Positions 51,886 to 61,770 of a DNA stretch of 64,000 bases are shown piece after piece. Numbering within the stretch: position 1 is the stretch's first letter; each line of letters opens with the position of its first letter. This DNA comes from Streptomyces actuosus (lineage in GTDB: Bacteria; Actinomycetota; Actinomycetes; Streptomycetales; Streptomycetaceae), in assembly GCF_016921115.1 (NCBI RefSeq), contig NZ_JAFFZS010000003.1, positions 369,399 through 433,398 on the forward strand, given 5' to 3'. The position numbers and the translations under genes were made by a program. Under the pieces are notes generated by a model. That model worked only from the letters and a program-made list of their open reading frames with translations, was not told where the DNA came from and searched no databases.

Positions 51886-54135
51886 TCACTCACCGGGCTC
51901 CCGGCGCGGTACACCCAGGGGCCGAGCCAGACCGACCACAGCCTCGTCCAGCCGTTGCAGGTGCCTCAGCACCCGGTCCGTGACCCGGCCGTAGCGCGGC
52001 GTACCCGGATCGCCGGGTTGCAGCAGCGCGGCGATGCTCTGCCCCGTGACCACCCGGGCCCCGCTGCGCTCGTCCGCCACGTGCTCCGCGATCGCCCGGA
52101 TGTTGCCCACGATGCGCAGGCCCGCCCGCTGCAGCCGGGGATCCGCCGCGATCGACGGATGCGTCTGCAGCACCTCCGCCGTCGCCGCCAGAGTCCGCGC
52201 GTGATACGCGCACGTCTCCAGCAGCGCCACCACGTACCGCGCGGTGGTGCGCCGTGTCCGCAGCGGGGTGACCGGATGGGTCAGCGGCTGCGTGGCCGCG
52301 CCCAGGTCGGCCAGCGCCTGGTCCAGCTCCCGCGCCCGGTCCAGCAGTTCCTCCGGGGGGCCGCCGCTGAGCTGCCCGACGGCGGCCCCGGTGACCTCCG
52401 CCAGCCGGTCCAGCACCGTACCCAGCAGATCGTCGGTGCGGTGGCCCGTGCGGACCGGCAGTACCAGTGCCGCGGCGATCACCCCGCAGGCCGCACCCAG
52501 CGCCGTCTCCTCCACCCGCAGCACCAGCACGGACAGGCTGTAGGTGTGCAGCAGCGTGTACAGCAGCCCCAGCGCCGCGGTGACGAAGAAGGACATCAGC
52601 GTGTACGACAGCGGCGCCGTGTAGAACATCGCGAACACCAGCAGCAGAACCAGCGCGAACGCCGTCCATGTGTGGTGCCCGACCAGCCCCGCCAGCGCGA
52701 TGCCCGCCACCACCCCGAACACGGTGCCCACCAGCCGCCGATAGCCCTTGACCACGATCTCACCGGTGGAGGAGGTGTTGACGAACACGATCCAGCAGGT
52801 CAGCACCGCCCAGTACCAGCGCTGGGAGGACAGCAGCTCCCCGCCGGCGATCGCGAGCGCTGAGCCCACCGCCACCTGCACCGCGGCCCGCGTGGTGGGC
52901 CGGCGCAGCCCCGTCAGCTGCTTCTCCTCCTCCTGTTCGGCCTCCTCGGCCCCGCCGATCGCCGCGTCCTCGGCCTGGATCTCCTCGCGGGAGCTGGCCG
53001 TGGCGGGCGAGTCGTCGGACTCGTCCTGCGGCCCCTCCAGCACCGTCCTGATCCCCAGCACCGACCGTGCCGTCTCACCGATCCCGCGGAAGACGTCCTG
53101 GACGGTGGGCGCGGCCGGGGGCAGGTTCTCCTCGTCGCGGTAGCCGAGCAGCCGGTTGCGGACGTGGGCGAGCGCCGTGCCGCCGCCCGCGACCGGGTGC
53201 AGCACCAGCAGCCGCAGCGCCAGCAGGTCGCGGCGCAGCAGGTCGGTCGCCTCGTCCCGCACCGGCAGCAGGCCCGCCGACGGCACGGGCGCATCCGGCA
53301 GGTGCAGTGCCAGGGTGTCCGCCCGTTCGGTGCCCCGCGCCCTGAGCAGCAGCAGGCAGAGCCGCTCCGCGGCGATCTCGGCGTCCGCGATGCGCCGCTG
53401 CACCAGCCGGGCCGTGGCCTCGTCGGAGGTGCCCTCCTCCAGCCGACCCTGGATCATCAGCGCCGTCTCGTGCAGCCGCGCGGTGCCCTCGCGCACGCCC
53501 GCCAGGGCCTTGTCCGCGTCCGGCGGCCCCGCGTCCACCAGCTCCACCTGCGCCTCCAGCAGCCGGGCCAGCCGCGCCCGGAAGGCCTCCCGCAGCCGGT
53601 CCAGGGTCCGCGAGGGCGTCGCGGGCACGATCGCGAACCGCATCAGCGCGCTGCACACGAAGGCGACGACGACCACGCCGCACAGCCCCGGCAGATCGGA
53701 GACGGTGGCGCCGACGAAGAGGGACAGGAAGTAGACCTGAAAGGCGATCAGCCCCAGCGCCGTGCCCCGGTCGCCGAAGCGGCGTCCGTAGACGGCGCAG
53801 AAGATCAGCACGACGAAGAACGCACCGCTGACGACCATGTGGGTGTGGAGCAGCGCGCCCAGGGACAGGGAGACGATCGCCACCGGAAGTCCCGCCACGA
53901 GGGTGACGGCCTGCCCGCCGAGCTGCTTCTCCCGCACGGCGAAGGTGGCGACCATCGCCGTCAGGGCCCCTGCCACCAGGAGCCCCAACGGCAGCCCCAG
54001 CGGAGCGAGCACCGCGAGCGTCAGGGCGATGGAGCCCACCGTCCGCAGCCCGGCGACCAGCCGTAGCAGCCCCGGGTCGGACGCCGCGAGCCGATCGCGC
54101 AGGCGCGCCCGGAGCGATCGCTGAGCTGCCCTCAC
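51886..54135 (-). CDS. FUSC-family membrane protein (aromatic acid exporter-like)
   Basis: This encodes 749 residues from GTG. Two blocks of about five to six membrane helices (residues 25-175 and 410-560) flank and precede large helical cytosolic parts, as in YccS/AaeB-type FUSC proteins. It probably exports aromatic carboxylates or related compounds across the membrane, by family analogy. An acidic stretch (EEAEQEEEKQLTGLRR) joins the halves. Convergent with the hypothetical gene, 17 bases apart. Confidence 0.88.
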   Translation of the reverse strand: MRAAQRSLRARLRDRLAASDPGLLRLVAGLRTVGSIALTLAVLAPLGLPLGLLVAGALTAMVATFAVREKQLGGQAVTLVAGLPVAIVSLSLGALLHTHMVVSGAFFVVLIFCAVYGRRFGDRGTALGLIAFQVYFLSLFVGATVSDLPGLCGVVVVAFVCSALMRFAIVPATPSRTLDRLREAFRARLARLLEAQVELVDAGPPDADKALAGVREGTARLHETALMIQGRLEEGTSDEATARLVQRRIADAEIAAERLCLLLLRARGTERADTLALHLPDAPVPSAGLLPVRDEATDLLRRDLLALRLLVLHPVAGGGTALAHVRNRLLGYRDEENLPPAAPTVQDVFRGIGETARSVLGIRTVLEGPQDESDDSPATASSREEIQAEDAAIGGAEEAEQEEEKQLTGLRRPTTRAAVQVAVGSALAIAGGELLSSQRWYWAVLTCWIVFVNTSSTGEIVVKGYRRLVGTVFGVVAGIALAGLVGHHTWTAFALVLLLVFAMFYTAPLSYTLMSFFVTAALGLLYTLLHTYSLSVLVLRVEETALGAACGVIAAALVLPVRTGHRTDDLLGTVLDRLAEVTGAAVGQLSGGPPEELLDRARELDQALADLGAATQPLTHPVTPLRTRRTTARYVVALLETCAYHARTLAATAEVLQTHPSIAADPRLQRAGLRIVGNIRAIAEHVADERSGARVVTGQSIAALLQPGDPGTPRYGRVTDRVLRHLQRLDEAVVGLARPLGVPRREPGE

Positions 54136-54222
54136 GCCGCCGTGGCTCTCCCGTTCATGTCAGGGGCGCCTGCTGCCCGGCGGACCGCGGAGCACGGACC
54201 CGGCCGCGTCCCCTGCGGCGCA

Positions 54223-55587
54223 TCACGACGCGACCGGCCCGGTGCCCTCCACGCGGGCCCGCACCTGTTCGGGCGTCATGTAGGCATCGGTGTACTCGAA
54301 GTCCTTCAGCTTGGCGGGCCTGCGTGCCTGGAACCCGGTCCGGACGAAGTCGTCGCCCGCGACCGCGTTCAGCGTCCAGTTGGTCAGCACGCGTGTCTTG
54401 GCCACGCCCGTGCGCAGTGCCGACCAGTGGTAGCCGCGGGCCACGACCTGCGCCGGCAGGCCGTGCAGCTCCAGGCCCAGCGGCCTGGACACCGCGTCCC
54501 TGCCGCCAAGGTCGACGACGAGACCGAGGTCCCGGTGCTCGTAGGGCCGCAAGTCCTGGCCCCGGAGCGTGGCGATGACGTTCTCGGCGACCACCTTGCC
54601 CTGGCGCATCGCGTGCTGAGCGGTCGGCGGGCAGACCGCGTCGCCGCTCTTGGCCAGGTCCGGCACGGCCGCGGCGTCGCCGAGGGCGAACACCCCGTCG
54701 TGACCGGGCACACTCATCTCGGAGGTGACCGCCAGGCGCCCGCGGACGGTCTCCGCGCCGAGCGTGGCGATCAGCGGACTCGCGACCACGCCCGCGGTCC
54801 AGATCAGGGTGCGCGTGGGCACCACCCGGCCGTCGGTGAAGGTGACCTCGGTCGGGCCGGCCTTCTCGACGGACACGCCGAGGGAGATGTCGATGCCGCG
54901 CCGGCGCAGGATCTCCTGGGCGCTGCGACCCAGCTTGTCGCCCAGTTCGGGCATCAGCTTCGGCGCGATGTCGATCAGGTGCCACTTGATCAGGGACGGG
55001 TCCAGCCGCGGGTACCGCTTGACCGCGGCGTGGGTCAGGCGCTGCAGGCAGGCGGCCGACTCGGTGCCCGCGTAGCCGCCGCCGACCACCACGAACTGCA
55101 GCCGGGCGGCCCGTTCGGCCGGATCCCCGCTGGCGTCGGCGAGGTCGAGCTGGGAGATGACGTGGTCGCGGATGTAGGCCGCCTCGGCGAGCGTCTTCAT
55201 GCCGAACGCGTTGTCCGTCAGGCCGGGGATGTCGAACGTGCGGGTCACACTGCCCGGTGCCAGCACCAGGTAGTCGTACCGCTCGTTGACGTCCTGGTCC
55301 GTGATCGTGCGGATCACGCACACCTTCGAGTCGAGGTCCACACCGATCGCGCCGCCCGGGATGATCCGGGTGCGGTACTTCCTGCTGCGGCGCAGTGACA
55401 GCGCGATCGACTGGGGTGTCAGCACTCCGGAGGCGACCTGGGGCAGCAGCGGCAGATAGAGCTGGTAGGCGAACGGGGTCACCAGGGTGAGATCGGCTTC
55501 GCCGGGCGAGAGCCTGCGCTCCAGTCGCCGCACGCACTCCACTCCGGCGAAGCCCGCGCCCACCACCAGGATCCTGGGTCGTGTCAC
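54223..55587 (-). CDS. ndh: type II NADH dehydrogenase (NDH-2)
   Basis: This 454-residue FAD enzyme has the FAD-binding site ILVVGAGFAGVECVRRLER and the NAD-binding site FVVVGGGYAGTESAACLQR. It also has IWTAGVVASPL, FALGDAAAVPDLA and PPTAQHAMRQGKVVAENV, and a C-terminal amphipathic tail for membrane contact. It passes electrons from NADH to menaquinone without pumping protons. The GTG at 55587 is chosen because GGGAAG precedes it and the fold begins there. Downstream of a partner-switching pair on the same strand. Confidence 0.92.
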   Translation of the reverse strand: MTRPRILVVGAGFAGVECVRRLERRLSPGEADLTLVTPFAYQLYLPLLPQVASGVLTPQSIALSLRRSRKYRTRIIPGGAIGVDLDSKVCVIRTITDQDVNERYDYLVLAPGSVTRTFDIPGLTDNAFGMKTLAEAAYIRDHVISQLDLADASGDPAERAARLQFVVVGGGYAGTESAACLQRLTHAAVKRYPRLDPSLIKWHLIDIAPKLMPELGDKLGRSAQEILRRRGIDISLGVSVEKAGPTEVTFTDGRVVPTRTLIWTAGVVASPLIATLGAETVRGRLAVTSEMSVPGHDGVFALGDAAAVPDLAKSGDAVCPPTAQHAMRQGKVVAENVIATLRGQDLRPYEHRDLGLVVDLGGRDAVSRPLGLELHGLPAQVVARGYHWSALRTGVAKTRVLTNWTLNAVAGDDFVRTGFQARRPAKLKDFEYTDAYMTPEQVRARVEGTGPVAS

Positions 55588-55726
55588 GATGATCTTCCCT
55601 TCTGCGGCTCCAGGCGGTCCGGTTCGCGTCCGGGCGCACGCGGGTACGCAGCCCCAGTCTGCCCCCTGGACAGCCGCCCGTCCTGCCCACTGCTCCGACA
55701 GGGCCGACCGGGGCCCGAGCCGTCGC

Positions 55727-56104
55727 TCAGGACCCCTCGTCCTGACGGACGACCAGGGCGAGGGCGTCGTCGACACCGGCCGACACGGGCACCATCTGGC
55801 TGACACCGGTCAGGTCCAGGATGCGCCGGACGGGCGGTGCGGGGGCGATCACGTGCAAGCTTCCCGGCAGGTCCCGGGTCTCGCGGTGCACCCGCAGGAC
55901 GGCGTTCATCCCGGACGAGTCCATGAACGGCACCGCGGCCAGGTCCAGCAGGATGTGCCGCCGACCGTGCGCGAGCTGGTCGGCGAGGTGCAGGCGGAAC
56001 TCCGGCGCCGTCTCGTGGTCCAGCGGGCCCGAGAACGTCAGCAGGGCGACGCCCTCCCGGGGCACGGTGATCTTCACGGACAGGGGCTCGGGGGTCAGGG
56101 ACAC
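55727..56104 (-). CDS. STAS-domain anti-sigma factor antagonist
   Basis: This 125-residue protein is of the SpoIIAA/RsbV type. The phosphorylatable serine lies in VPFMDSSGMNAVLRVH. The start GTG at 56104 follows GGAGG by five bases. It binds an anti-sigma ATPase when unphosphorylated and so releases a sigma factor. The ATPase gene 93 bases upstream (56198-56632) is the natural partner, and the sigma factor at 50506 is one candidate output. Confidence 0.9.
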   Translation of the reverse strand: MSLTPEPLSVKITVPREGVALLTFSGPLDHETAPEFRLHLADQLAHGRRHILLDLAAVPFMDSSGMNAVLRVHRETRDLPGSLHVIAPAPPVRRILDLTGVSQMVPVSAGVDDALALVVRQDEGS

Positions 56105-56197
56105 GACTACCTCCGGCGGGTGGGGTCGGCCAGCCTGCGTCCCACCGCGCCGTGCCACACCTGAACGGGGGTGGACATGCGCGGCGGCCGGGACGCC

Positions 56198-56632
56198 TCA
56201 CCAGGGCAGGAAGACGTGGACGTCCTTGCCGTTCCCGGCCGACACCACGCTGACCTGCGTACACAGCGTCTCTATCAGGTACCAGCCTATGCCCCCCTCG
56301 CTCCGGCTCGGCCGGAAGGGGCGCGGCGCCGGACGCTCGCTGCTGGAGTCGTGGACCGTCACGTGCACGCCGTCGAACGTGCGCCGCATCCGCAGCTCGA
56401 ACGGCCCCGGCGCGTACTGGACAGCGTTCGCGGCGAGTTCACCGACGATCAGCAGGACGTCGTGGTAGCACTCCGAGGCGCGCGGCGGGGTCACGCGCGC
56501 CAGGTCACGGAGGTACTCCTCCGCGGCGAGCCGAGCCCCCGTCACGTCGTGCGGCTCACCCGAGAAGCAGGTGGTGCGGCTCGGGACCTCCTGGAACGCC
56601 AGCGGTTCGTCCCCACGCGGCTCGTGTGCCAT
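56198..56632 (-). CDS. anti-sigma-factor-type ATP-binding protein
   Basis: This 144-residue HATPase_c_2 domain has the N box LLIVGELAANAVQYAPG, G1-like TVHDSSSERPAP and the second glycine loop EGGIGWYLIETL. It is co-directional with, and 93 bases upstream of, a STAS antagonist gene, so the two probably form a partner-switching module. The start ATG at 56632 is preceded by a weak GAAAGA. Other frames upstream are not used. Confidence 0.87.
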   Translation of the reverse strand: MAHEPRGDEPLAFQEVPSRTTCFSGEPHDVTGARLAAEEYLRDLARVTPPRASECYHDVLLIVGELAANAVQYAPGPFELRMRRTFDGVHVTVHDSSSERPAPRPFRPSRSEGGIGWYLIETLCTQVSVVSAGNGKDVHVFLPW

Positions 56633-56836
56633 GGTGTCTTTCCGGCTCGGGCGGGAGCAGGGTCGTCCTACCGCTCCCAGGGTTCCCCGGCCCGGGCAAC
56701 CTACGCCCGGCCCTCGCCGCGGCACCCCCGGCGCACGGCGCGGTGCACGGGCCGCACACCTCCAACGGCGGACCGATGCCCGTGCACCCCGGGGCCGGTC
56801 GGCGATTCCGCCCGGCGCCCTGCGAACGCGGCCCCG

Positions 56837-58738
56837 TCAGCGGAAGACGTCGTCCCCGTCGTCCCAGGCGAGGACCTCCTCCTGCGGGGCGGGCGGCGCC
56901 GGCCGCGCGCGGGCGGCGTACATCGCCTCGATCTCGGCGGCGTAGTGCCGTACGACCGCGTCGCGGCGCACCTTCATCGACGGCGTGAGCAGTTCCCCCA
57001 CGTGGTCGAAGGGTTCCGGGAGCACCCGGAAGACGCGGATGGACTCCGCGCGGGACACCGCACTGTTGGCGGCGGCGACGGCGCGCCCGATCTCGTCGCG
57101 CAGCGCGTTCTCCTCGCGTGCCTGCCGGGTCGGCGCGTCGCCGTGCAGGGCGAGTCCGGCGCGCCAGTACGACAGGAACTCCGGATCCAGGGTGATCAGC
57201 GCCCCCACGCACGGCCGGTTGTCGCCGACCAGGACCGCCTCGTGGATGAGCGGATGCATCCGCAGCCGCTGCTCCAGCGCGGCGGGGGCCACGCTCTTGC
57301 CGCCGCTGGTGATCACGACGTCCTTCTTGCGGCCGGTGATCGTCAGGTACCCCTCCTCATCGAGGTGCCCCAGGTCGCCGGTGGCCAGCCAGCCGCCGCG
57401 CAGGGCGGCCCGCGTCGCCGCCTCGTTGCCGATGTACCCCTGGAACACCGACGGCCCGCTGACCCAGATCTCCCCGTCCTCGGCCACCCGGATCTCCGTG
57501 CCCGGCAGCGGCTGCCCGACCGTTCCGGACTTCTCCCGGCCCAGCGGCTGAGCGGTGATGCCGCCGCTGGTCTCCGTCAGCCCGTACCCGTCGTTGACGT
57601 AGATGCCGATGCCCTCGAAGAACAGCGCGAGGTCGCGGCCCAGCGGCGAGCCGCCCGACGTCGCACGCAGCACCCGACCGCCGACCGCGGCCCGGAGCCT
57701 GCGGTACACCGTGCGTTCGTACAGGGCGTGCTGGAGACGCAGGTCCAGGCCCGGCCCCGAGCCGCGGCCCGTCCGATGCCGCTCCACGGCCTCCGCGAAG
57801 TCCCGCGCCGTCTGCGCCGCCCGCTCGAACAGCGCGCCGCGCCCGGTCTCCTGGGACATGCGCAGGAACCTCTTGTACAGCTTCTCCATGAACGAGGGCA
57901 CGGTGCACAGGTACGTCGGCCGGAAGCTCTGCAGGGCGGACGACAGCGCCGGCTGGCTCAGCTCGGGCTCGTGGCCCATCAGCAGGCCGCCGCGGATGCA
58001 CAGGGTCTGCACCAGCAGGCCGTACACGTGGGACAGGGGCAGGAAGGCGAGCACGGACCCCTGCTCGTCGGGCGGCACCACCGTGTGCCGCCAGCCCGCC
58101 AGCAGCGTGTCGCACGGGTTGGCCAGCCCGCGGTGGCTGAGCGCGCACCCCAGGGGGCGGCCGGTGGTGCCGGACGTGTAGGCGACGACCGCGGTGGAGT
58201 CCGGCAGCACGATGCGGCGCAGCGACTCCACCGTCGTCAGCGGGATGACCGCTCCCCGCTCCACCAACTCCTCCAGGGCACCGGTGTCCAGCTGCCACAC
58301 GTGCCGCAGCTTCGGCAGCGACGCGCACACGGAGCCGACCGTCATCACGCTCTGCTCGTCCTCGACGGCCACGGCGACGCACTCGGAGTCGCGCAGGATG
58401 AACTGCACCTGATCGCGTGAGGACGTCGGGTGGATCGGCACCACCTCGGCGCCCACCGTCCACAGCGCGTGGCAGAGCAGCGTCCACTCGTACCGGGTGC
58501 GTGCCATGATCGCCACGCGGTGGCCGGGCGAGATGCCGGCCGCGACCAGGCCCTTGGCCAGGTCGGCCACCTGGTCGCGGACTTCGACCGCGGTCACTTC
58601 GTCCCAGCCGCCGCCGACCGGGTCGCGGCGGGCGAGCATGGGCAGCACGGGATGGCGGTCCGCCGCCTCGAAGATGCTGTCGGCGAGCCCGCCGGTCAGG
58701 GGGGAGGCGGCCGGGGGAGCGAGGGCGAAGTCGCGCAT
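56837..58738 (-). CDS. long-chain fatty acyl-CoA ligase (AMP-binding)
   Basis: This 633-residue ANL-superfamily enzyme has the phosphate loop AYTSGTTGRPLG, the adenylate motif NDGYGLTETSGG, TGDLGHLDEEG and the C-terminal lysine region ITGRKKDVVITSGGKSVAP. It activates a fatty acid to its CoA thioester via an acyl-AMP in the cytoplasm or at the membrane. It resembles the FadD15/FACL group. The ATG is preceded by CAGGAG. Confidence 0.93.
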   Translation of the reverse strand: MRDFALAPPAASPLTGGLADSIFEAADRHPVLPMLARRDPVGGGWDEVTAVEVRDQVADLAKGLVAAGISPGHRVAIMARTRYEWTLLCHALWTVGAEVVPIHPTSSRDQVQFILRDSECVAVAVEDEQSVMTVGSVCASLPKLRHVWQLDTGALEELVERGAVIPLTTVESLRRIVLPDSTAVVAYTSGTTGRPLGCALSHRGLANPCDTLLAGWRHTVVPPDEQGSVLAFLPLSHVYGLLVQTLCIRGGLLMGHEPELSQPALSSALQSFRPTYLCTVPSFMEKLYKRFLRMSQETGRGALFERAAQTARDFAEAVERHRTGRGSGPGLDLRLQHALYERTVYRRLRAAVGGRVLRATSGGSPLGRDLALFFEGIGIYVNDGYGLTETSGGITAQPLGREKSGTVGQPLPGTEIRVAEDGEIWVSGPSVFQGYIGNEAATRAALRGGWLATGDLGHLDEEGYLTITGRKKDVVITSGGKSVAPAALEQRLRMHPLIHEAVLVGDNRPCVGALITLDPEFLSYWRAGLALHGDAPTRQAREENALRDEIGRAVAAANSAVSRAESIRVFRVLPEPFDHVGELLTPSMKVRRDAVVRHYAAEIEAMYAARARPAPPAPQEEVLAWDDGDDVFR

Positions 58739-59245
58739 GCGCTGCTCCTGATGTGTACGGGGTGTGACGCCGCCGTTGAGTTCCGTTGTCGACGGCTGTC
58801 GAATGTAGCCCAGGAACAGCCGATCGGTATCGGGTTGAGGAGAACTGGTATCGCCCGTTGATCGAGTCGGACCCTTCCGCTGTGTTCCGGCCGGTGCCCC
58901 ACCCGCGGATCCGACCTGTGAACTGCGTGTTCAACACCTCGTTCAACCGGTCGGCGGGCGGGCCCAGGCCACCGTCCGTCGAGGTGACTCCGCAGGCAGG
59001 GGCGGCGCCGGTCGCGCGCCGAGCCCCACGTCACGACCGCGCCGGGACCGGCAGCCGGCGTTCCGCCGGCGAGCCCGCCGCACGGGGAGAGCGGCCGGCC
59101 CGAAGCGACCGGCGACCCCGAGGGGGGAAGACGCCTTTGGGGCGGGCGGTCCGCGGCGGCGCGAGCGGCTGCGGACCTCGCCCGGCCGGTCCCGTCCCGC
59201 CGTCCCTTTCGTGCGGCGGCTGGGGGCACGACGGCGCAGCAGCCC
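58739..59245. other. intergenic region upstream of the acyl-CoA ligase
   Basis: About 500 bases without a supported gene. The part nearest the ligase (58740-58960) is less G+C-rich and includes two TTGAAC copies on the minus strand near 58930-58945, which may belong to the promoter. The rest (58960-59245) is featureless G+C-rich sequence next to the carboxylate-amine ligase remnant. Confidence 0.45.
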
Positions 59246-59478
59246 TCATGCCTGCGTGCGGCGCACGCACTCGCCCACGACTGCCCGCAGGCTGCCGGTC
59301 CGCTCCAGCATCCCGCGCTGCACACGGGCCCCGTTTCCGGCGCACAGCAGCCGCGCGCAGGTCGACCGCGCCGGCTCCAGGTCGCCGCTGTCGGCCAGGG
59401 CCGGACCGACGTGTTCCAGCAGACACCCGTGTCCGGGTCCACCAGGAGAAGTTCCTCCTCCACTCCGACAGTGCGCAC
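59246..59478 (-). pseudogene. carboxylate-amine ligase (YbdK/GCS2) with large internal deletion
   Basis: The remnant starts normally with a GTG and RTVGVEEELLLVDPDTG, the conserved N-terminus of YbdK-type glutamate-cysteine ligase-like proteins. It then jumps, with a change of frame, to a segment typical of the C-terminus of the same family (LEHVGPALADSGDLEPA, then GMLERTGSLRAVVGECVRRT) and a normal TGA. About 300 central residues, including the active site, are missing. The product would be non-functional. Confidence 0.75.
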
Positions 59479-59568
59479 GCGAGGCACCCTTCCGCTGGGA
59501 CGGTGGCGCCCACCGGGTACCCCCGGTGGGTGCCACCGCACACACGGCCGGGTGGCCGGCGGACTCGC

Positions 59569-61764
59569 CTACGGCGTCAGCCAGACCGTCGCGAGCGGCG
59601 GCAGGGTGATCCGGATCGCCCCGTCCTCGGGCTCGACGGGGGCGGTGCGGACGACGCCGCCGCCGCCGTAGCGTGCGGCGTCGGTGTTCAGCACCTCGAA
59701 CCAGGCGGGCACGTCGTCCGGGACGGCGAGGCGGTAGTCGTGTCGCACCACGGGCGAGAAGTTCGACACCGCGAGCAACGGGGCGCCCTCGGCGTCGAAG
59801 CGTAGGAAGGCGAAGACGTTGTCGTCGGCGGCGTCCCCGATCACCCAGCGGAAGCCGTCGGGTGTGGTGTCCCGCTGCCACAGCGCCGGCGTCCGGCCGT
59901 ACACCGCGTTGAGATCCCGCACCAGGTCCTGCACACCCCGGTGGTCGCCCTGTGCGCAGTACCCGGGGTCCAGCAGCCACCACTCCGGCCCGTGCGCCTC
60001 CGACCACTCGGCGCCCTGCGCGAACTCCTGCCCCATGAACAGGAGTTGCTTGCCGGGGTGGGCCCACATGAAGCCGAGGTAGGCGCGGTGGTCGGCACGC
60101 CGCTGCCACCAGTCGCCCGGCATCTTCGACACCAGTGCCTGCTTGCCGTGGACGACCTCGTCGTGGGAGATCGGCAGCACGTAGTTCTCGCTGTAGGCGT
60201 ACATCATCGAGAACGTCATCTCGTTGTGGTGGTACTTGCGGTGCACCGGCTCCTTGGAGATGTACTGCAGGGAGTCGTGCATCCACCCCATGTTCCACTT
60301 CAGCCCGAACCCGAGGCCGCCGCCCTCGGTGGGCCGCGTCACCCCGTCCCAGGCCGTGGACTCCTCCGCGATGGTCACCACGCCCGGCACCCGCCGGTAG
60401 ACGGTGGCGTTCATCTCCTGCAGGAACGCCTTCGCGGCGAGGTCCTCGTTGCCGCCGAAGACGTTGGGCGCCCATTGGCCGGAGTCCCGCGAGTAGTCGA
60501 GGTAGAGCATCGAGGCCACCGCGTCCACCCGCAGGCCGTCGATGTGGAACTCCTCGCACCAGTAGACGGCGTTGGCGACGAGGAAGTTGCGCACCTCGGT
60601 GCGGCCGTAGTCGAACTCGTAGGTGCCCCAGTCCGGATGCTCCGCCCGCTGCGCGTTCCCGGGCTCGTACAGCGGGTCCCCGTCGAACCGGGCCAGAGCC
60701 CAGTCGTCCTTCGGGAAGTGCGCCGGCACCCAGTCCATGATCACGCCGATGCCGGCCCGGTGGCAGGCGTCGACGAAGTACCGGAAGTCGTCCGGGGAAC
60801 CGAGCCGTGCCGCCGGCGCGTAGAAGCCGGTGACCTGGTAGCCCCAGGAGCCGCTGAAGGGGTGCTGGGCGACCGGCATCAGCTCGACGTGGGTGAAGCC
60901 CATCTCCTTGACGTACGGCGGGAGCTGCTCGGCGAGCTCACGGTAGGTCAGCCCGGGGCGCCAGGACGGCAGATGCACCTCGTACACGGAGAACGGCGCC
61001 TCGTGCACCGGCACGTCGCCGCGGTGCGCCATCCACGCGTCGTCGCCCCATGTGTAGTGCGAGGCGGTGACGATCGACGCCGTGTCCGGCGGCACCTCGG
61101 CGCGCCGCGCCATCGGGTCGGCCTTGAGGAAGCGGTGGCCGTACCGGGACGTGATCTCGAACTTGTACCGGGCACCCTCTCCGATGCCGGGCAGGAAGAG
61201 CTCCCAGACGCCGGAGGAGCCGAGCGAGCGCATCGGGTACTGCGTGCCGTCCCAGTAGGTGAAGTCCCCGGCGACCCGCACCCCCTGCGCGTTCGGCGCC
61301 CACACCGTGAACCGGGTACCGGCCACACCCTGGTGCGTCATCGGCTCGGCACCGAGCGCCTTCCACAACTGCTCGTGCCGTCCCTCGCTGATCAGGTGCA
61401 GATCGAACTCGCCGAGCGCGGGCAGGAACCGGTAGGGGTCCTCGACCTCGTACTCGGCCTCCTCGTACGCCACCCGCAGGGTGTACGCCGGGACCGCCTT
61501 CAGCGGCAGAACGGCGCTGAAGAGGCCGTCGCCCTCGGAGGTCAGTGCCATGGGCTCGCCGCCGATCACGACGCTCACCGAGCGAGCGAACGGCCTCAGC
61601 GCCCGGAACAGGAACCCACCCGGCACCGGGTGGGCACCCAGCAGCGCGTGTGGATCGTGGTGGGATCCCGCCAGCAGGCGCCCCCGGTCGGACGGATCGA
61701 CCGCGGTGGCCGACCCGGCGGACGGACTGGACGACTCGGGCAGCTTCAGGTCTCGCAGGGCCAC
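59569..61764 (-). CDS. glgB: 1,4-alpha-glucan branching enzyme GlgB
   Basis: This 731-residue GH13 enzyme has the CBM48 domain (TRFTVWAPNAQGVRVAGDF) and the barrel motifs GIGVIMDWVPAHF, GLRVDAVASMLY (nucleophile Asp), TIAEESTAW (acid Glu) and ISHDEVVHG (third acid). It introduces alpha-1,6 branches into glucan. Its GTG start lies 6 bases after the maltokinase stop. With treS and mak it forms the GlgE-pathway branch from trehalose to alpha-glucan; glgE itself is not in the window. Confidence 0.97.
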   Translation of the reverse strand: MALRDLKLPESSSPSAGSATAVDPSDRGRLLAGSHHDPHALLGAHPVPGGFLFRALRPFARSVSVVIGGEPMALTSEGDGLFSAVLPLKAVPAYTLRVAYEEAEYEVEDPYRFLPALGEFDLHLISEGRHEQLWKALGAEPMTHQGVAGTRFTVWAPNAQGVRVAGDFTYWDGTQYPMRSLGSSGVWELFLPGIGEGARYKFEITSRYGHRFLKADPMARRAEVPPDTASIVTASHYTWGDDAWMAHRGDVPVHEAPFSVYEVHLPSWRPGLTYRELAEQLPPYVKEMGFTHVELMPVAQHPFSGSWGYQVTGFYAPAARLGSPDDFRYFVDACHRAGIGVIMDWVPAHFPKDDWALARFDGDPLYEPGNAQRAEHPDWGTYEFDYGRTEVRNFLVANAVYWCEEFHIDGLRVDAVASMLYLDYSRDSGQWAPNVFGGNEDLAAKAFLQEMNATVYRRVPGVVTIAEESTAWDGVTRPTEGGGLGFGLKWNMGWMHDSLQYISKEPVHRKYHHNEMTFSMMYAYSENYVLPISHDEVVHGKQALVSKMPGDWWQRRADHRAYLGFMWAHPGKQLLFMGQEFAQGAEWSEAHGPEWWLLDPGYCAQGDHRGVQDLVRDLNAVYGRTPALWQRDTTPDGFRWVIGDAADDNVFAFLRFDAEGAPLLAVSNFSPVVRHDYRLAVPDDVPAWFEVLNTDAARYGGGGVVRTAPVEPEDGAIRITLPPLATVWLTP

Positions 61765-61770
61765 GGAGTC

